Shown here: positions 48,727-56,743 of the stretch, one piece after another | How positions within the stretch are numbered: position 1 is the stretch's first letter | Layout of the letters: every line of letters starts with the position of its first letter | Assembly (NCBI RefSeq): GCF_001514065.1 | Contig: NZ_KQ948426.1 | Location: forward strand, 372,001-436,000 | Direction of reading: 5' to 3' | Length of the DNA stretch: 64,000 bases | From: Streptomyces antibioticus | GTDB taxonomy: Bacteria > Actinomycetota > Actinomycetes > Streptomycetales > Streptomycetaceae | Position numbers and translations under genes: made by a program | The notes under the pieces: generated by a model | Databases searched by the model: none | What the model saw: the letters and a program-made list of their open reading frames with translations, nothing else | Told to the model about the DNA's origin: nothing

Positions 48727-50066
48727 GCGGCGCCCCTGACCGCCGGCGGCACGGCCACGGGCGGGACCATGACGACGTCGAGCTGCTCGTCGAGCTCGGC
48801 GGCGATCCGCTCCACCCGGTCGACGTCCTCGACGCCCCGGTAGGGCGCGGCGACGGCGAGCGAGCCGGCGATCTCGTACCAGCCCTCGGGGGCGCGGCGC
48901 AGCCGGTCGCCGGGCTTGGAGGCGGGGATGTAGGAGCGGAAGTAGGGGGAGTGATAGGCGTCGCCGGGGTTGTTGCGGACCAGCGTGCCGGTCCGGTAGG
49001 CGAACTTGATGCAGGTCGCGGCGCGCGGGGTGGCGGCCCGGCGGACCTCGCCGTCGAGCACGGCGGCCCGCTTCTCGGCGTCGTCCCCGGCGAGCACGGC
49101 CTTGGCGTACAGCCGTACCGCGTCGATGCCGTGCACCTCACGCAGGTTGCGGTAGTTCTGGCCGCCGCTCATCCGGGTGGCGAACTCCACGACCCGGTAC
49201 CGGCCCTGGGCGTCCTGCCGGAACTCGGCGTTGAACAGGCAGTGCTCGACCCCGAGTCCGGCGACGATGCCCTCGGCGACCGCGACCAGCTCCGGCTCCT
49301 CCTCCGGGGTGCGGAAGGGCAGGGTGTAGAAGTCCTCCTCGAAGTAGGGGCCCGGCATCTGCATCTTGTTCGTGACGCCGACGAGATGGAACTCGCCGTT
49401 GACGACGACCCCGTCGAGGGTGACCTCCTTGCCCGGCAGGAACTCCTCGATGAGCGCGATCTCGGGGCCGTCGCTCGGGAAGTAGCCGCCCCACTCCTCG
49501 GCGAGCCGCGCCACGTCGGCCAGCGCCCGCTCCAGCTCGTCCCGGTCACGGACCAGGCCCACGCCGATGCTCGCGGCGAGCGCGCTGGGCTTGACGATGA
49601 AGGGGTACAAGAAGTCCTCGGCCGCCTTCAGACCCGTCTCGACGCCGGTCACCCCGGCGAACTGCGGGGCGGGCAGGGCGTGTTCGGTGAGGAAGGTGCG
49701 CTGGAGCTTCTTGTCCCGGGAGATCGCGTCGGCCTGCGGGCGCGGCCAGGTGTGGCCGAGCAGCTGGTTGGCGCGGGAGGTGACGGCGATGTCGCTGTCG
49801 TAGAAGGTGATCGCGGTGGCGATGCCCAGCCTGCGGGCCTCCTCGGCGCAGAAGGCGGCCATCGACTCGCCCTCCAGCTCCTCCGGGACCGGGATCACGG
49901 AGGCGAAGCGGCCGTCCGCGGCGGCCTGCTTGACGCCGGTCGCCAGGTGGATCTCCAGGCCCATCCGCTCCAGCGTCTCGATGTGCTCGCGGTGCCACGC
50001 GTAGGTGTTCCGCATGATCAGCAGGATCTTGTTGCTGTCGCTGCTGCTGTGGATCTTGTTGCTCAT
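48723..50066 (-). CDS. ATP-grasp ligase (B)
   Basis: 447-aa ATP-grasp enzyme. N-terminal pre-ATP-grasp domain (NKILLIMRNTYAWHREHIET), central ATP-grasp with FIVKPSALAASIGVGLV, LIEEFLPGKEVTLDGVVVNG and metal-binding FNAEFRQDAQGRYRVVEFAT followed by RMSGGQ. It resembles carboxylate-amine ligases of the L-amino-acid ligase and BtrJ type. It would form an amide between an acyl-phosphate-activated amino acid and an amine. ATGA overlap with ligase A and GTGA overlap with the solute-binding protein gene. Confidence 0.9.
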   Translation of the reverse strand: MSNKIHSSSDSNKILLIMRNTYAWHREHIETLERMGLEIHLATGVKQAAADGRFASVIPVPEELEGESMAAFCAEEARRLGIATAITFYDSDIAVTSRANQLLGHTWPRPQADAISRDKKLQRTFLTEHALPAPQFAGVTGVETGLKAAEDFLYPFIVKPSALAASIGVGLVRDRDELERALADVARLAEEWGGYFPSDGPEIALIEEFLPGKEVTLDGVVVNGEFHLVGVTNKMQMPGPYFEEDFYTLPFRTPEEEPELVAVAEGIVAGLGVEHCLFNAEFRQDAQGRYRVVEFATRMSGGQNYRNLREVHGIDAVRLYAKAVLAGDDAEKRAAVLDGEVRRAATPRAATCIKFAYRTGTLVRNNPGDAYHSPYFRSYIPASKPGDRLRRAPEGWYEIAGSLAVAAPYRGVEDVDRVERIAAELDEQLDVVMVPPVAVPPAVRGAA

Positions 50067-51355
50067 GCCGCGACCTTCTGCTCCAGCTCGACGGTGACGA
50101 CGGTGATCTGCTCCACCAGGGCCTCGGCGGTCTCGACCGCCGCCGTGGTGTCCGGGCCGGTGGTCAGCACCTGGCCCGCGCGGTCCCAGTTGCCGCGCAG
50201 TTCGCCGAGGACGTCGCCCGGCTTCACGGTGGTCTCGACGTCGATGACGTCGGCCAGCTGCTTGGCCTCCTCGACGCCCTGCACCTCGACGACCGTGCCG
50301 GGGCGGGCGGACAGGAAACGGGTGGCGGCGGAGCGCTCCGGCACCGGGCGGCCGTCCAGGGCCGGGATCAGCCCGAACTGCCAGGCCACGATCCACTCCT
50401 CGACGTCGATGCCGTAGGCGGCGTTCAGCAGGTCGAAGATGCGGTCGCCGCCCATGCGGTTGTGGCTCTCGATGATCTTCGGCCCGGTGGGGGTGAGCCG
50501 CAGCTCGGTGTGGGCGGCGCCGTCCGTGAGGCCGAGGGCGTCCAGGAAGCGGGCGACCGTGTCCTCGATGCTCCGCTCCTGCTCGGCGGTGAGCCGGGCC
50601 GGCAGCGCGTGCCCGAACTCGATGAACCCGTTCTCGCCGCCGGTCAGCTTCTCCGTGACCGCGAGGACCACATGCCGGCCCGCGAAGGAGAACGACTCCA
50701 CGCTGAACTCCGGGCCGGAGATGTACTGCTCGACGAGGAAGCGCTCGATGTGGAAGAAGTTCCCCCACTGAAGATCGGTGCGGGCCCGCAGCGCCTCCAC
50801 GCCGGCCCACGCGGCCGCCGCCTGCCCGGGCCCGTCGATGCGCTCGACGCCGAGGCTCGCGGTGGCGTCGGCGGGCTTGAGCACGAACGGGTAGCCGTGC
50901 GCGGCACCGAAGGCCACCAGGTCGTCGGCGGATGTCACCTCGGCGGCGGCGACCGACAGGTCCCGGGTCTCCTCCGAGGCGGCCAGCAGATCGCGCATCG
51001 CCCGCTTGTCCCGCAGGAGTTCGGCCGTGCGCTCGGTGGTCCCGCCCAGGCCCAGGTGGTCGCTGATCCGCGCGGCCGGCACCAGACCGGGCTCGGTGAT
51101 CGACACCACCCGGGTGAAGCCGTACGCGGTGTGCGCGGCCTCGATCAGCGGGCGGGTGGTCTCCCAGTCGGTGTAGTCCGCGATGATCACGGCCTCGGCG
51201 AGCTTCGCCGCCTCCGGCACGAAGTGGTCCTGGTGCTGGATCAGCACGAAACGGATCCCGAGGGCGGCCGCCTTGCGCAGGGTCTGGATACGGCCGCCCA
51301 CCACGAGCAGCGTGTGGTCACCGGTTGATCGCGAGGTCGCTGATTGCTGGGTCAT
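50063..51355 (-). CDS. ATP-grasp ligase (A)
   Basis: 430-aa ATP-grasp enzyme, first gene of the leftward operon. N-terminal TLLVVGGRIQTLRKAAALGI, ATP site PFVLKPADATASLGVERI, VEQYISGPEFSVESFSFAG, metal site PTGPKIIESHNRMGGDRI (Glu/Asn). It is of the PurK/L-amino-acid-ligase type, making an amide or dipeptide bond. The ATG at 51355 has only a weak ribosome-binding site; frames extending upstream cover the divergent promoter and are not credible. With ligase B it offers two successive condensations, substituting for the absent NRPS. Confidence 0.9.
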   Translation of the reverse strand: MTQQSATSRSTGDHTLLVVGGRIQTLRKAAALGIRFVLIQHQDHFVPEAAKLAEAVIIADYTDWETTRPLIEAAHTAYGFTRVVSITEPGLVPAARISDHLGLGGTTERTAELLRDKRAMRDLLAASEETRDLSVAAAEVTSADDLVAFGAAHGYPFVLKPADATASLGVERIDGPGQAAAAWAGVEALRARTDLQWGNFFHIERFLVEQYISGPEFSVESFSFAGRHVVLAVTEKLTGGENGFIEFGHALPARLTAEQERSIEDTVARFLDALGLTDGAAHTELRLTPTGPKIIESHNRMGGDRIFDLLNAAYGIDVEEWIVAWQFGLIPALDGRPVPERSAATRFLSARPGTVVEVQGVEEAKQLADVIDVETTVKPGDVLGELRGNWDRAGQVLTTGPDTTAAVETAEALVEQITVVTVELEQKVAA

Positions 51356-51393
51356 GGCGAAAACTCTGGGCCATGAATTACAGCGGCGAAATA

Positions 51394-51472
51394 GTTTTCG
51401 GGTGGCACAAGAATGCCCGGCACAATTGATCCAGCAGGCCACCGAAAACAGCCGCTGGCATGTTTGTGCCAC
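51394..51472. promoter_or_regulatory. Inverted-repeat region in the divergent promoter of the biosynthetic operons
   Basis: GTGGCACAA (51402-51410) is inverted as TTGTGCCAC (51464-51472), with a third GGCACAA at 51419-51425. Outside and inside these, GTTTTCGGGTGG and CCACCGAAAAC are imperfect inverted copies. The region lies between ligase A (start 51355) and the DUF3291 gene (start 51549) and probably controls both operons. Confidence 0.55.
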
Positions 51473-51548
51473 GCACTTTGGTGCCCGCCCGTTCCCCTTC
51501 CTGTGCCGCTGCCGCACCGGGAACATCGAGGTCATGCCAAGGATCGCC

Positions 51549-52085
51549 ATGACTACGTTCGCCGTGCTCAAGCAGCCGTATCCGCACCTGTCGAACGACG
51601 ACTTCAACGCACTCGAACCACTGGTTTTCGGCGCCTCGGAAACCAGCCCCGGCTTCATCGCCCGCGCCACCGCGATCGACGTCGTCGACACCAAGTGGAC
51701 GAATTTCGGCCGGGACTACGGCGAGTGGGGGTTCTTCGACGCGCCCGCCTTCTACACCGGCGGCCGCACCGACGACACCGACACCCGCGCCTCCACCCTC
51801 TCGCTGTGGGCCGACCTCGCCTCCGTGAAGGCGTACGCGTACGGCGGTCTGCACCGGCAGGCGCTGCGCGACCGCCGCCGCTGGTTCGCCCAGATCCCCC
51901 ACAAGCTGTACGCGGCCTGGTGGGTGGCCGACACCGAGATCCCCACCTGGACCGAGGCCTGCCGGCGCCTTGAGCACCTGGACACGCACGGTCCCAGCGC
52001 GCACGCCTTCGACTTCAGGCAGCCCTTCGACCCCGAGGGCCGCCCCGTGTCCTCGTCCTCCGCCCCCGAGGTGACCCATGTCTAA
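51549..52085 (+). CDS. DUF3291 domain protein
   Basis: 178-aa protein matching DUF3291, a dimeric alpha/beta-barrel fold: FAVLKQPYPHLSNDDFNALE, ASETSPGFIARATAID, ASTLSLWADLASVKAYAYGG, HRQALRDRRRWFAQ. The conserved Trp/His/Arg pattern suggests an enzyme or small-molecule-binding role; related barrels include heme-dependent and cofactor-free monooxygenases. ATG 51549 has AAGGA five bases upstream, better than ATG 51534. Its stop overlaps the MFS start by 8 bp, making it the first gene of the rightward operon. Confidence 0.82.
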   Translation: MTTFAVLKQPYPHLSNDDFNALEPLVFGASETSPGFIARATAIDVVDTKWTNFGRDYGEWGFFDAPAFYTGGRTDDTDTRASTLSLWADLASVKAYAYGGLHRQALRDRRRWFAQIPHKLYAAWWVADTEIPTWTEACRRLEHLDTHGPSAHAFDFRQPFDPEGRPVSSSSAPEVTHV

Positions 52086-53373
52086 GCCCAACGTCCGGGC
52101 TCTGCTGCTGGTGCTGAGCGCCGCGGCCTTCCTGCTGACCCTCGCCGGTTCGGCGCTGAAGAACACCGTCCAGGTCTACTTCGTGCCGATGGCCGACACC
52201 TTCGGCGGCTCGCGCGGCGCCCTCGCCTGGGCCACCACGCTCTTCGCCGTCACCGTCGCCGTGGCCTCCCCGCTGGTCGGCGCGATCGCCGACCGCATCG
52301 GCGGCGCCGCCACCCTCGCCTTCGGCACCGCCCTGTCCGGCGCGGCCCTCGTCGGCTGCGCGCTGGCCGGCCGGCTGTGGCTGTTCGTCGCGGTGTACGC
52401 CGTCGTCGCCGCGCTCGCCTCCACGATGCTGTCGTACGTCCCCCTCGGCGTCCTCGTCGACGAGCTCTTCCGCGACGGCCGCAAGGGCCTGATGTACGCG
52501 CTGCTCACCAACGGCGCGGCCGTCGGCTTCGTCGTACTGGTCCCGCTGTGGTCCTGGCTCGGCACCTGGGCGAGCTGGGAGAACGTGCTGCTCGTGGTCG
52601 GCCTGCTCTTCCTGTTCGTGCTGGCGCCGGTGGCGCTGCTGGTGGCGCGGGCGTCGGGCAAGGTGACGTCGGCGGCGTCGTCGGAGGCAGCGACGGAGGA
52701 GGCCGGCTCCGAGGAGCCCGCCGTCCGGCTCTCCTTCGCCGAGCGGTTCCGGCTCACCGCCCGCAACGCCGACCTGCGCCGGCTCGCGCTCGCCATGTTC
52801 GCCTGCGGCGCCACGATGGCCTTCATCGACGTGCACTTCATCCCGCTGATGCACGACCACGGCCTGGGCCACACCGTCTCCTCCACCGCCGTCGCCCTGC
52901 TCGGCGTCTTCGAGATCGCCGGCGGACTGCTCGCGGGCTGGCTGTGCGACCGGGGCCGCATCAAGGCCGTGCTGGTGAGCGCGTACGCGGTGCGCGGCGT
53001 GGCGATGCTGCTGGTCGCCCTCACGCCGACCGGCACGGTCGCGATCGCCTTCGGCATCGTCTTCGGCATCAGCTACCTGGCCACGGTCATCGCCACCACC
53101 ATGTGGGCGGCCCGGGTCCTGCCCGTCGAGGTGCGCGGCTTCGGCATGGGCCTGGTGTGGACGGTCCACGCCCTCGGCACCGCTCTCACCAGCGAGGTCG
53201 GCGCCCTGATGGCCGACTCGACGCACAGCTACACCCCGGTGACCCTCGGCTGCGCGGCCCTCGCGGCGGCGGCCTGCGTCCTGGTCCTGGCCGGCCGGGT
53301 GCCGCCGGCGGAGACCCCGGCGGTCCCCGAAGCCCCGGTGGAGGAGAAGGAGCTGGCCCCGGCAGCGGGCTGA
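52078..53373 (+). CDS. MFS transporter (exporter candidate 1)
   Basis: 431-aa major facilitator with 12 predicted helices and a long acidic central loop (SAASSEAATEEAGSEEPAVR). The first loop is YFVPMADTFGGSRGALAWAT, and ADRIGG follows helix 2. It resembles MFS members of the oxalate/monocarboxylate-antiporter-like group. Overlaps the DUF3291 gene by 8 bp. Probably exports the cluster product or takes up a substrate. Confidence 0.9.
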   Translation: MSKPNVRALLLVLSAAAFLLTLAGSALKNTVQVYFVPMADTFGGSRGALAWATTLFAVTVAVASPLVGAIADRIGGAATLAFGTALSGAALVGCALAGRLWLFVAVYAVVAALASTMLSYVPLGVLVDELFRDGRKGLMYALLTNGAAVGFVVLVPLWSWLGTWASWENVLLVVGLLFLFVLAPVALLVARASGKVTSAASSEAATEEAGSEEPAVRLSFAERFRLTARNADLRRLALAMFACGATMAFIDVHFIPLMHDHGLGHTVSSTAVALLGVFEIAGGLLAGWLCDRGRIKAVLVSAYAVRGVAMLLVALTPTGTVAIAFGIVFGISYLATVIATTMWAARVLPVEVRGFGMGLVWTVHALGTALTSEVGALMADSTHSYTPVTLGCAALAAAACVLVLAGRVPPAETPAVPEAPVEEKELAPAAG

Positions 53374-53473
53374 CCCACCGCACCCCCTCTTCCGTCCCCT
53401 CGCCTCCCGTCCCCCCGCCTCCCGTCCCCGAATAGAACCGGCGCCCCCGCCCCGCCCAAGGAACTCCCCTGTC

Positions 53474-53740
53474 ATGTATGAGCCCCGCACCCGTCAGTTC
53501 CTCCAGGTGATGACCACCGCCGCCTTCCTGCTCACCTTCGTCGGAGCGGGGCTGAAGATCACCCTGGAGGCCTATTTCGTGCCCATGGGCGAGACCACCG
53601 AAGGCACCGGTGCCTTCCTCGACGGCGCGGCCACGTTCCTCGCCGTCACCACCGCCGCCGCCTACGCCCTGGTGGTCTGCGTGCTGGTGGCGGCGCGGCG
53701 GGTACCGGCGGCCGACGCCCCTTCCGACCTCCCCTCCTGA
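53474..53740 (+). CDS. Mini-MFS: two-helix fragment paralogous to the N terminus of the preceding MFS
   Basis: 88-aa protein with two transmembrane helices. FLQVMTTAAFLLTFVGAGLK and YFVPMGETTEG align closely with LLLVLSAAAFLLTLAGSALK and YFVPMADTFGG of the MFS at 52078. It then stops after helix 2 with a short polar tail. AAGGA lies upstream of the ATG, and the gene is spaced like an intact operon member (13 bases before the next start). It is either a decayed duplicate or a retained accessory subunit. Confidence 0.8.
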   Translation: MYEPRTRQFLQVMTTAAFLLTFVGAGLKITLEAYFVPMGETTEGTGAFLDGAATFLAVTTAAAYALVVCVLVAARRVPAADAPSDLPS

Positions 53741-53753
53741 AGGAGCCCCACCC

Positions 53754-54995
53754 ATGGCGGACACCGCCCCCCTGCACCAGCGCCTGCGTCAACTCCCGCG
53801 CAGCGCCTGGGTGATCTTCGCGGGGATGTTCCTGATCAAGTTCGGGAACTTCCTCAACGTCTTCCTCGTGCTCTTCCTGGTCGCCCAGGGCTTCTCCGCC
53901 GCCCAGGCGGGCCTCGCCCTGGCCGTGGTCGGACTCGGCACGTTCGTGGGCAACATGATCGGCGGCACGGTCGCCGACCGGTTCGGCCGGCGCAGCGCCA
54001 TCGCCGTGTCGATGTTCGGCTCGGCGGCCGCCACCGCCGCGGTGCCCTTCACCGACGGCCTCATCGCCACCACCGCCCTGGTCGGCCTGGTCGGCGTCTT
54101 CGCCCAGCTCTACCGCCCGGCGGCCGGCGCGCTGCTCGTCGACGTCGTCGAGGGCGAGCAGCGGGTGATGGCCTTCGCGGTGCTGCGCCTCGCCGTCAAC
54201 GTCGGCATGGCGGTCGGCCCACTCGTCGGCGGTCTGCTCAGCGCGGCCTCGTACACGTTCCTGTTCGCGGGCGACGCCATGTTCTCCTTCGCCTTCGGCA
54301 CCCTGGCCCTGCTGCTCCTGCCGGCCGGCCGGCCCCCGAAGGCGGCGGTCACGGTCTCCGAGGCGACCGGCAAGGGCGGCTACCGCGAGGTCTTCACCGA
54401 CCGCCCCTACGTCCTGTTCCTGCTCTCGATGGTCGCCGCGACCTTCGTCTACGGCCAGGCCACCGCGACCCTCCCCCTGCACGTCACCGACGCCGGCCTC
54501 TCCAACACCGTCTACGGCCTGCTCCTCGGGCTCAACGCCCTGCTCTGCGTGGTCATCGAGCTGCCCCTGACCCGGCACACCGAGCGCCGCGACCCGCGCC
54601 GCGTCATCGCCCTCGGCCTGCTGCTGCTGGGCGCGGGCATGGGCCTGACCGGTGCCGTGAGCGCCGTGTGGCTGCTGGCGCTGACGGTCGTCCTGTGGAC
54701 GGTCGCCGAGACCGTCTACACCCCGATCGCCAACGCCTACCCGGCCGAGTTCTCCCCGGCCCACCTCCGCGGCCGCTACCAGGGCGCCGAGGGCCTCGCC
54801 CACACCCTCGGCGGCACCCTCGGCCCGGCGGTCGGCGGCCTCCTCTACGGCATCAACGCCCCCCTGCACTGGACCGTCTGCGCCGCCGTCGCCGTCCTCG
54901 GTGCGGTCCTGGTGCTGGGCGCCAAGCCCGGCACACGGCAGACCGAGACCCCGGTGACGGAGACGCCCGAGCCGGTGTCCGCCACCACCAACTGA
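53754..54995 (+). CDS. MFS transporter (exporter candidate 2)
   Basis: 413-aa major facilitator with 12 helices (AWVIFAGMFLIKFGNFLNVF, GTVADRFGRRSAIAVSMFGS, VWLLALTVVLWTVAETVYTP). DRFGRRS is the MFS loop 2-3 signature. It is not closely related to the MFS at 52078 and is nearer to multidrug efflux proteins, so it is the better self-resistance candidate. AAGGAG precedes ATG 53754 at eight bases. Confidence 0.9.
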   Translation: MADTAPLHQRLRQLPRSAWVIFAGMFLIKFGNFLNVFLVLFLVAQGFSAAQAGLALAVVGLGTFVGNMIGGTVADRFGRRSAIAVSMFGSAAATAAVPFTDGLIATTALVGLVGVFAQLYRPAAGALLVDVVEGEQRVMAFAVLRLAVNVGMAVGPLVGGLLSAASYTFLFAGDAMFSFAFGTLALLLLPAGRPPKAAVTVSEATGKGGYREVFTDRPYVLFLLSMVAATFVYGQATATLPLHVTDAGLSNTVYGLLLGLNALLCVVIELPLTRHTERRDPRRVIALGLLLLGAGMGLTGAVSAVWLLALTVVLWTVAETVYTPIANAYPAEFSPAHLRGRYQGAEGLAHTLGGTLGPAVGGLLYGINAPLHWTVCAAVAVLGAVLVLGAKPGTRQTETPVTETPEPVSATTN

Positions 54996-55032
54996 CCTTC
55001 CGCACCCGCCCCTTCACATCTGAGAGACCCCG

Positions 55033-55635
55033 ATGACCGTCACCAGCACCGAAGTTCCCCGCATCGACATCCCCTCCGCGACCGAGGACCCGGCCGCGTA
55101 TGTCACCGCGCTCCTCGAAGTCGCCGCCGAGCGCGACCCGTTCGACGTCCTCGCCAAGACGCCGGTGTGGGCCGCGCGGCTCTTCGCGGACCTGCCGACC
55201 GAGCTCGCCGAGACGGTCCCGGAGGAGGGGGAGTGGCCGGCCGCGTTCACCGTCGGCCACCTCTTCGACGTCGACATCGTCTACGGCTTCCGCTGGCGCC
55301 TGGTCGCCACCGAGGACGCCCCCGTCTACCCCGGGTACGACGAGGAGAAGTGGGCCCCGCTGCCGCGCCTCCCGTTCCGTCAGATGCTCGACGCCTGGAC
55401 CGGCCTGCGCGCCTCCAACGTGGCCCTGCTCGCGGCCCTGCCGCCCGAGGACTGGCAGCGCACCGGCCACCACGGCGAGCAGGGCGGCGAGACCATGGAG
55501 GTCATGATCAAGAAGGTGGTCGGCCACGACATCGCCCACATCAACCAGATCTACCGGGCGATCCGCCTGGTCCGTCAGGCGGCGGGACTGGAGGTGGCCG
55601 AGCTGGACGCGACCTACCTGTCGCTGGGCCTGTAA
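55033..55635 (+). CDS. DinB-fold protein
   Basis: 200-aa protein of the DinB/YfiT four-helix metalloenzyme superfamily. Metal-binding His residues are expected in FTVGHLFDVDIVYGFRW and VVGHDIAHINQIYRAIR. In actinobacteria such proteins include mycothiol-dependent transferases and detoxification enzymes, so it could inactivate a reactive pathway product or intermediate. It is the last gene of the rightward operon, 37 bases after MFS 2, and is followed by a strong terminator. Confidence 0.85.
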   Translation: MTVTSTEVPRIDIPSATEDPAAYVTALLEVAAERDPFDVLAKTPVWAARLFADLPTELAETVPEEGEWPAAFTVGHLFDVDIVYGFRWRLVATEDAPVYPGYDEEKWAPLPRLPFRQMLDAWTGLRASNVALLAALPPEDWQRTGHHGEQGGETMEVMIKKVVGHDIAHINQIYRAIRLVRQAAGLEVAELDATYLSLGL

Positions 55636-55643
55636 CACCCTGG

Positions 55644-55675
55644 AGGCGCCCGGGACTTGACCGTCCCGGGCGCCT
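55644..55675 (+). terminator. Terminator of the rightward biosynthetic operon
   Basis: AGGCGCCCGGGAC (55644-55656), loop TTGACC, GTCCCGGGCGCCT (55663-55675), followed by TTG. A perfect 13-bp stem marking the right edge of the cluster; it may also serve the convergent dioxygenase gene. Confidence 0.88.
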
Positions 55676-55691
55676 TTGCGCAGGTCCGTGA

Positions 55692-56627
55692 CTACAGCGA
55701 GGTGCCGTCGTTCGTGGAGTCCGGGTCGACGCCCATGGTGATCGAACCGACGACACCCTTGGCGATGTTCTTCTTGTCGTACTTCAGCTTGAGGAGACCG
55801 CCCGTGGTGCCGCTCTGGTCGTAGATGGTGTCCTCGGTGAGCGTGGTGCGCTCGGTGGTGCTGGTGGAGTACGGCTCGACCTCGGCGGAGGCGAGCACGG
55901 CCTCCTCGGCGAAGAAGAACTGGCCGGTGTGGCAGGTGTGCCCGCCCTCGTAGCCGGCGTCGGTCCACTTGCCGTCCACATGCACCTTGGTGTGGATGTG
56001 GACGGTACGGCCCCGGTACCAGCCCGGGAAGATCGTCCTGAAGGCGACCCGGCCCTGCTTGTCCGTCTTCCACGTGCCGCGCAGGTAGCGCTCGTCGTCG
56101 GTGGGCTCCTCGTGGCCGCCGCCACCGGTGCCGCCGGAAGGCGCTCCGGACGGCGGTTCACCGGTCGGCGTGCCACTCGGCGTGCCCGAGGGGGCGTCGG
56201 TCGGCGCGTCGGTCGGGGCCGTGCCACCACCGCCGGTCGACAGACTCTCGTACCCCGAGTAGATGCCCAGCGCGTCGCAGTGCCAGATGTCCACGGCCGC
56301 GTTCGCGATCGGCTTGCAGGTCTCGGCGTCGATCACCTTGAGGTTCAGGACGAGCGGGATGCCCTCCTTGTCCTCGGTGATGTCCCGGCGGATCTTGTCG
56401 GCGTCGATGTAGTACGGCCCCTCGGTGGTCTCCGAGGTGAGCTTGTAGCAGGCCTCAGACTCCGTGGAGGAGCTGCCCGCGGAAGCGGTCGTGCTCGTCT
56501 CGCCCGCGAACGCGCCCGACGCGGCGAGGGTGCCCGCCGCGCCCACCGCCACGGCCGCGCCCGCTCCGGCCACGACGACCTTGCGCCGCGTCAGGTCCTT
56601 CTTGTGTTTCGGCTGGTTTCCCGTCAT
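55692..56627 (-). CDS. TAT-exported intradiol ring-cleavage dioxygenase family protein
   Basis: 311-aa exported protein. The twin-arginine signal LTRRKVVVAGAGAAVAVGAA ends near GAFA. The dioxygenase core has TTEGPYYIDADKIRRDITED, VDIWHCDALGIYSGYES, and WYRGRTVHIHTKVH carrying the Tyr/His iron ligands. A Pro/Thr/Gly-rich insert (PTDAPTDAPSGTPSGTP) interrupts the domain before YLRGTWKTDKQGRVAFRTIF. Secreted homologues in Streptomyces are linked to catechol and lignin-derived aromatics. It sits outside the cluster terminator and is probably core. Confidence 0.9.
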   Translation of the reverse strand: MTGNQPKHKKDLTRRKVVVAGAGAAVAVGAAGTLAASGAFAGETSTTASAGSSSTESEACYKLTSETTEGPYYIDADKIRRDITEDKEGIPLVLNLKVIDAETCKPIANAAVDIWHCDALGIYSGYESLSTGGGGTAPTDAPTDAPSGTPSGTPTGEPPSGAPSGGTGGGGHEEPTDDERYLRGTWKTDKQGRVAFRTIFPGWYRGRTVHIHTKVHVDGKWTDAGYEGGHTCHTGQFFFAEEAVLASAEVEPYSTSTTERTTLTEDTIYDQSGTTGGLLKLKYDKKNIAKGVVGSITMGVDPDSTNDGTSL

Positions 56628-56694
56628 GGACACGGAAGTTAGGGAAGAAGCCTGAGAACGCCACCGGTAAGAGCTGTGCACACCCCCAGACAGC

Positions 56695-56734
56695 AGGAAG
56701 GGCTCGGAACCGACGCCGGTTCCGAGCCCTTCCT
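56695..56734. terminator. Very strong terminator at the end of aspS
   Basis: AGGAAGGGCTCGGAACCG (56695-56712), loop ACGC, CGGTTCCGAGCCCTTCCT (56717-56734): an 18-bp perfect stem immediately after aspS. Confidence 0.92.
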
Positions 56735-56743
56735 GACCGCTTG

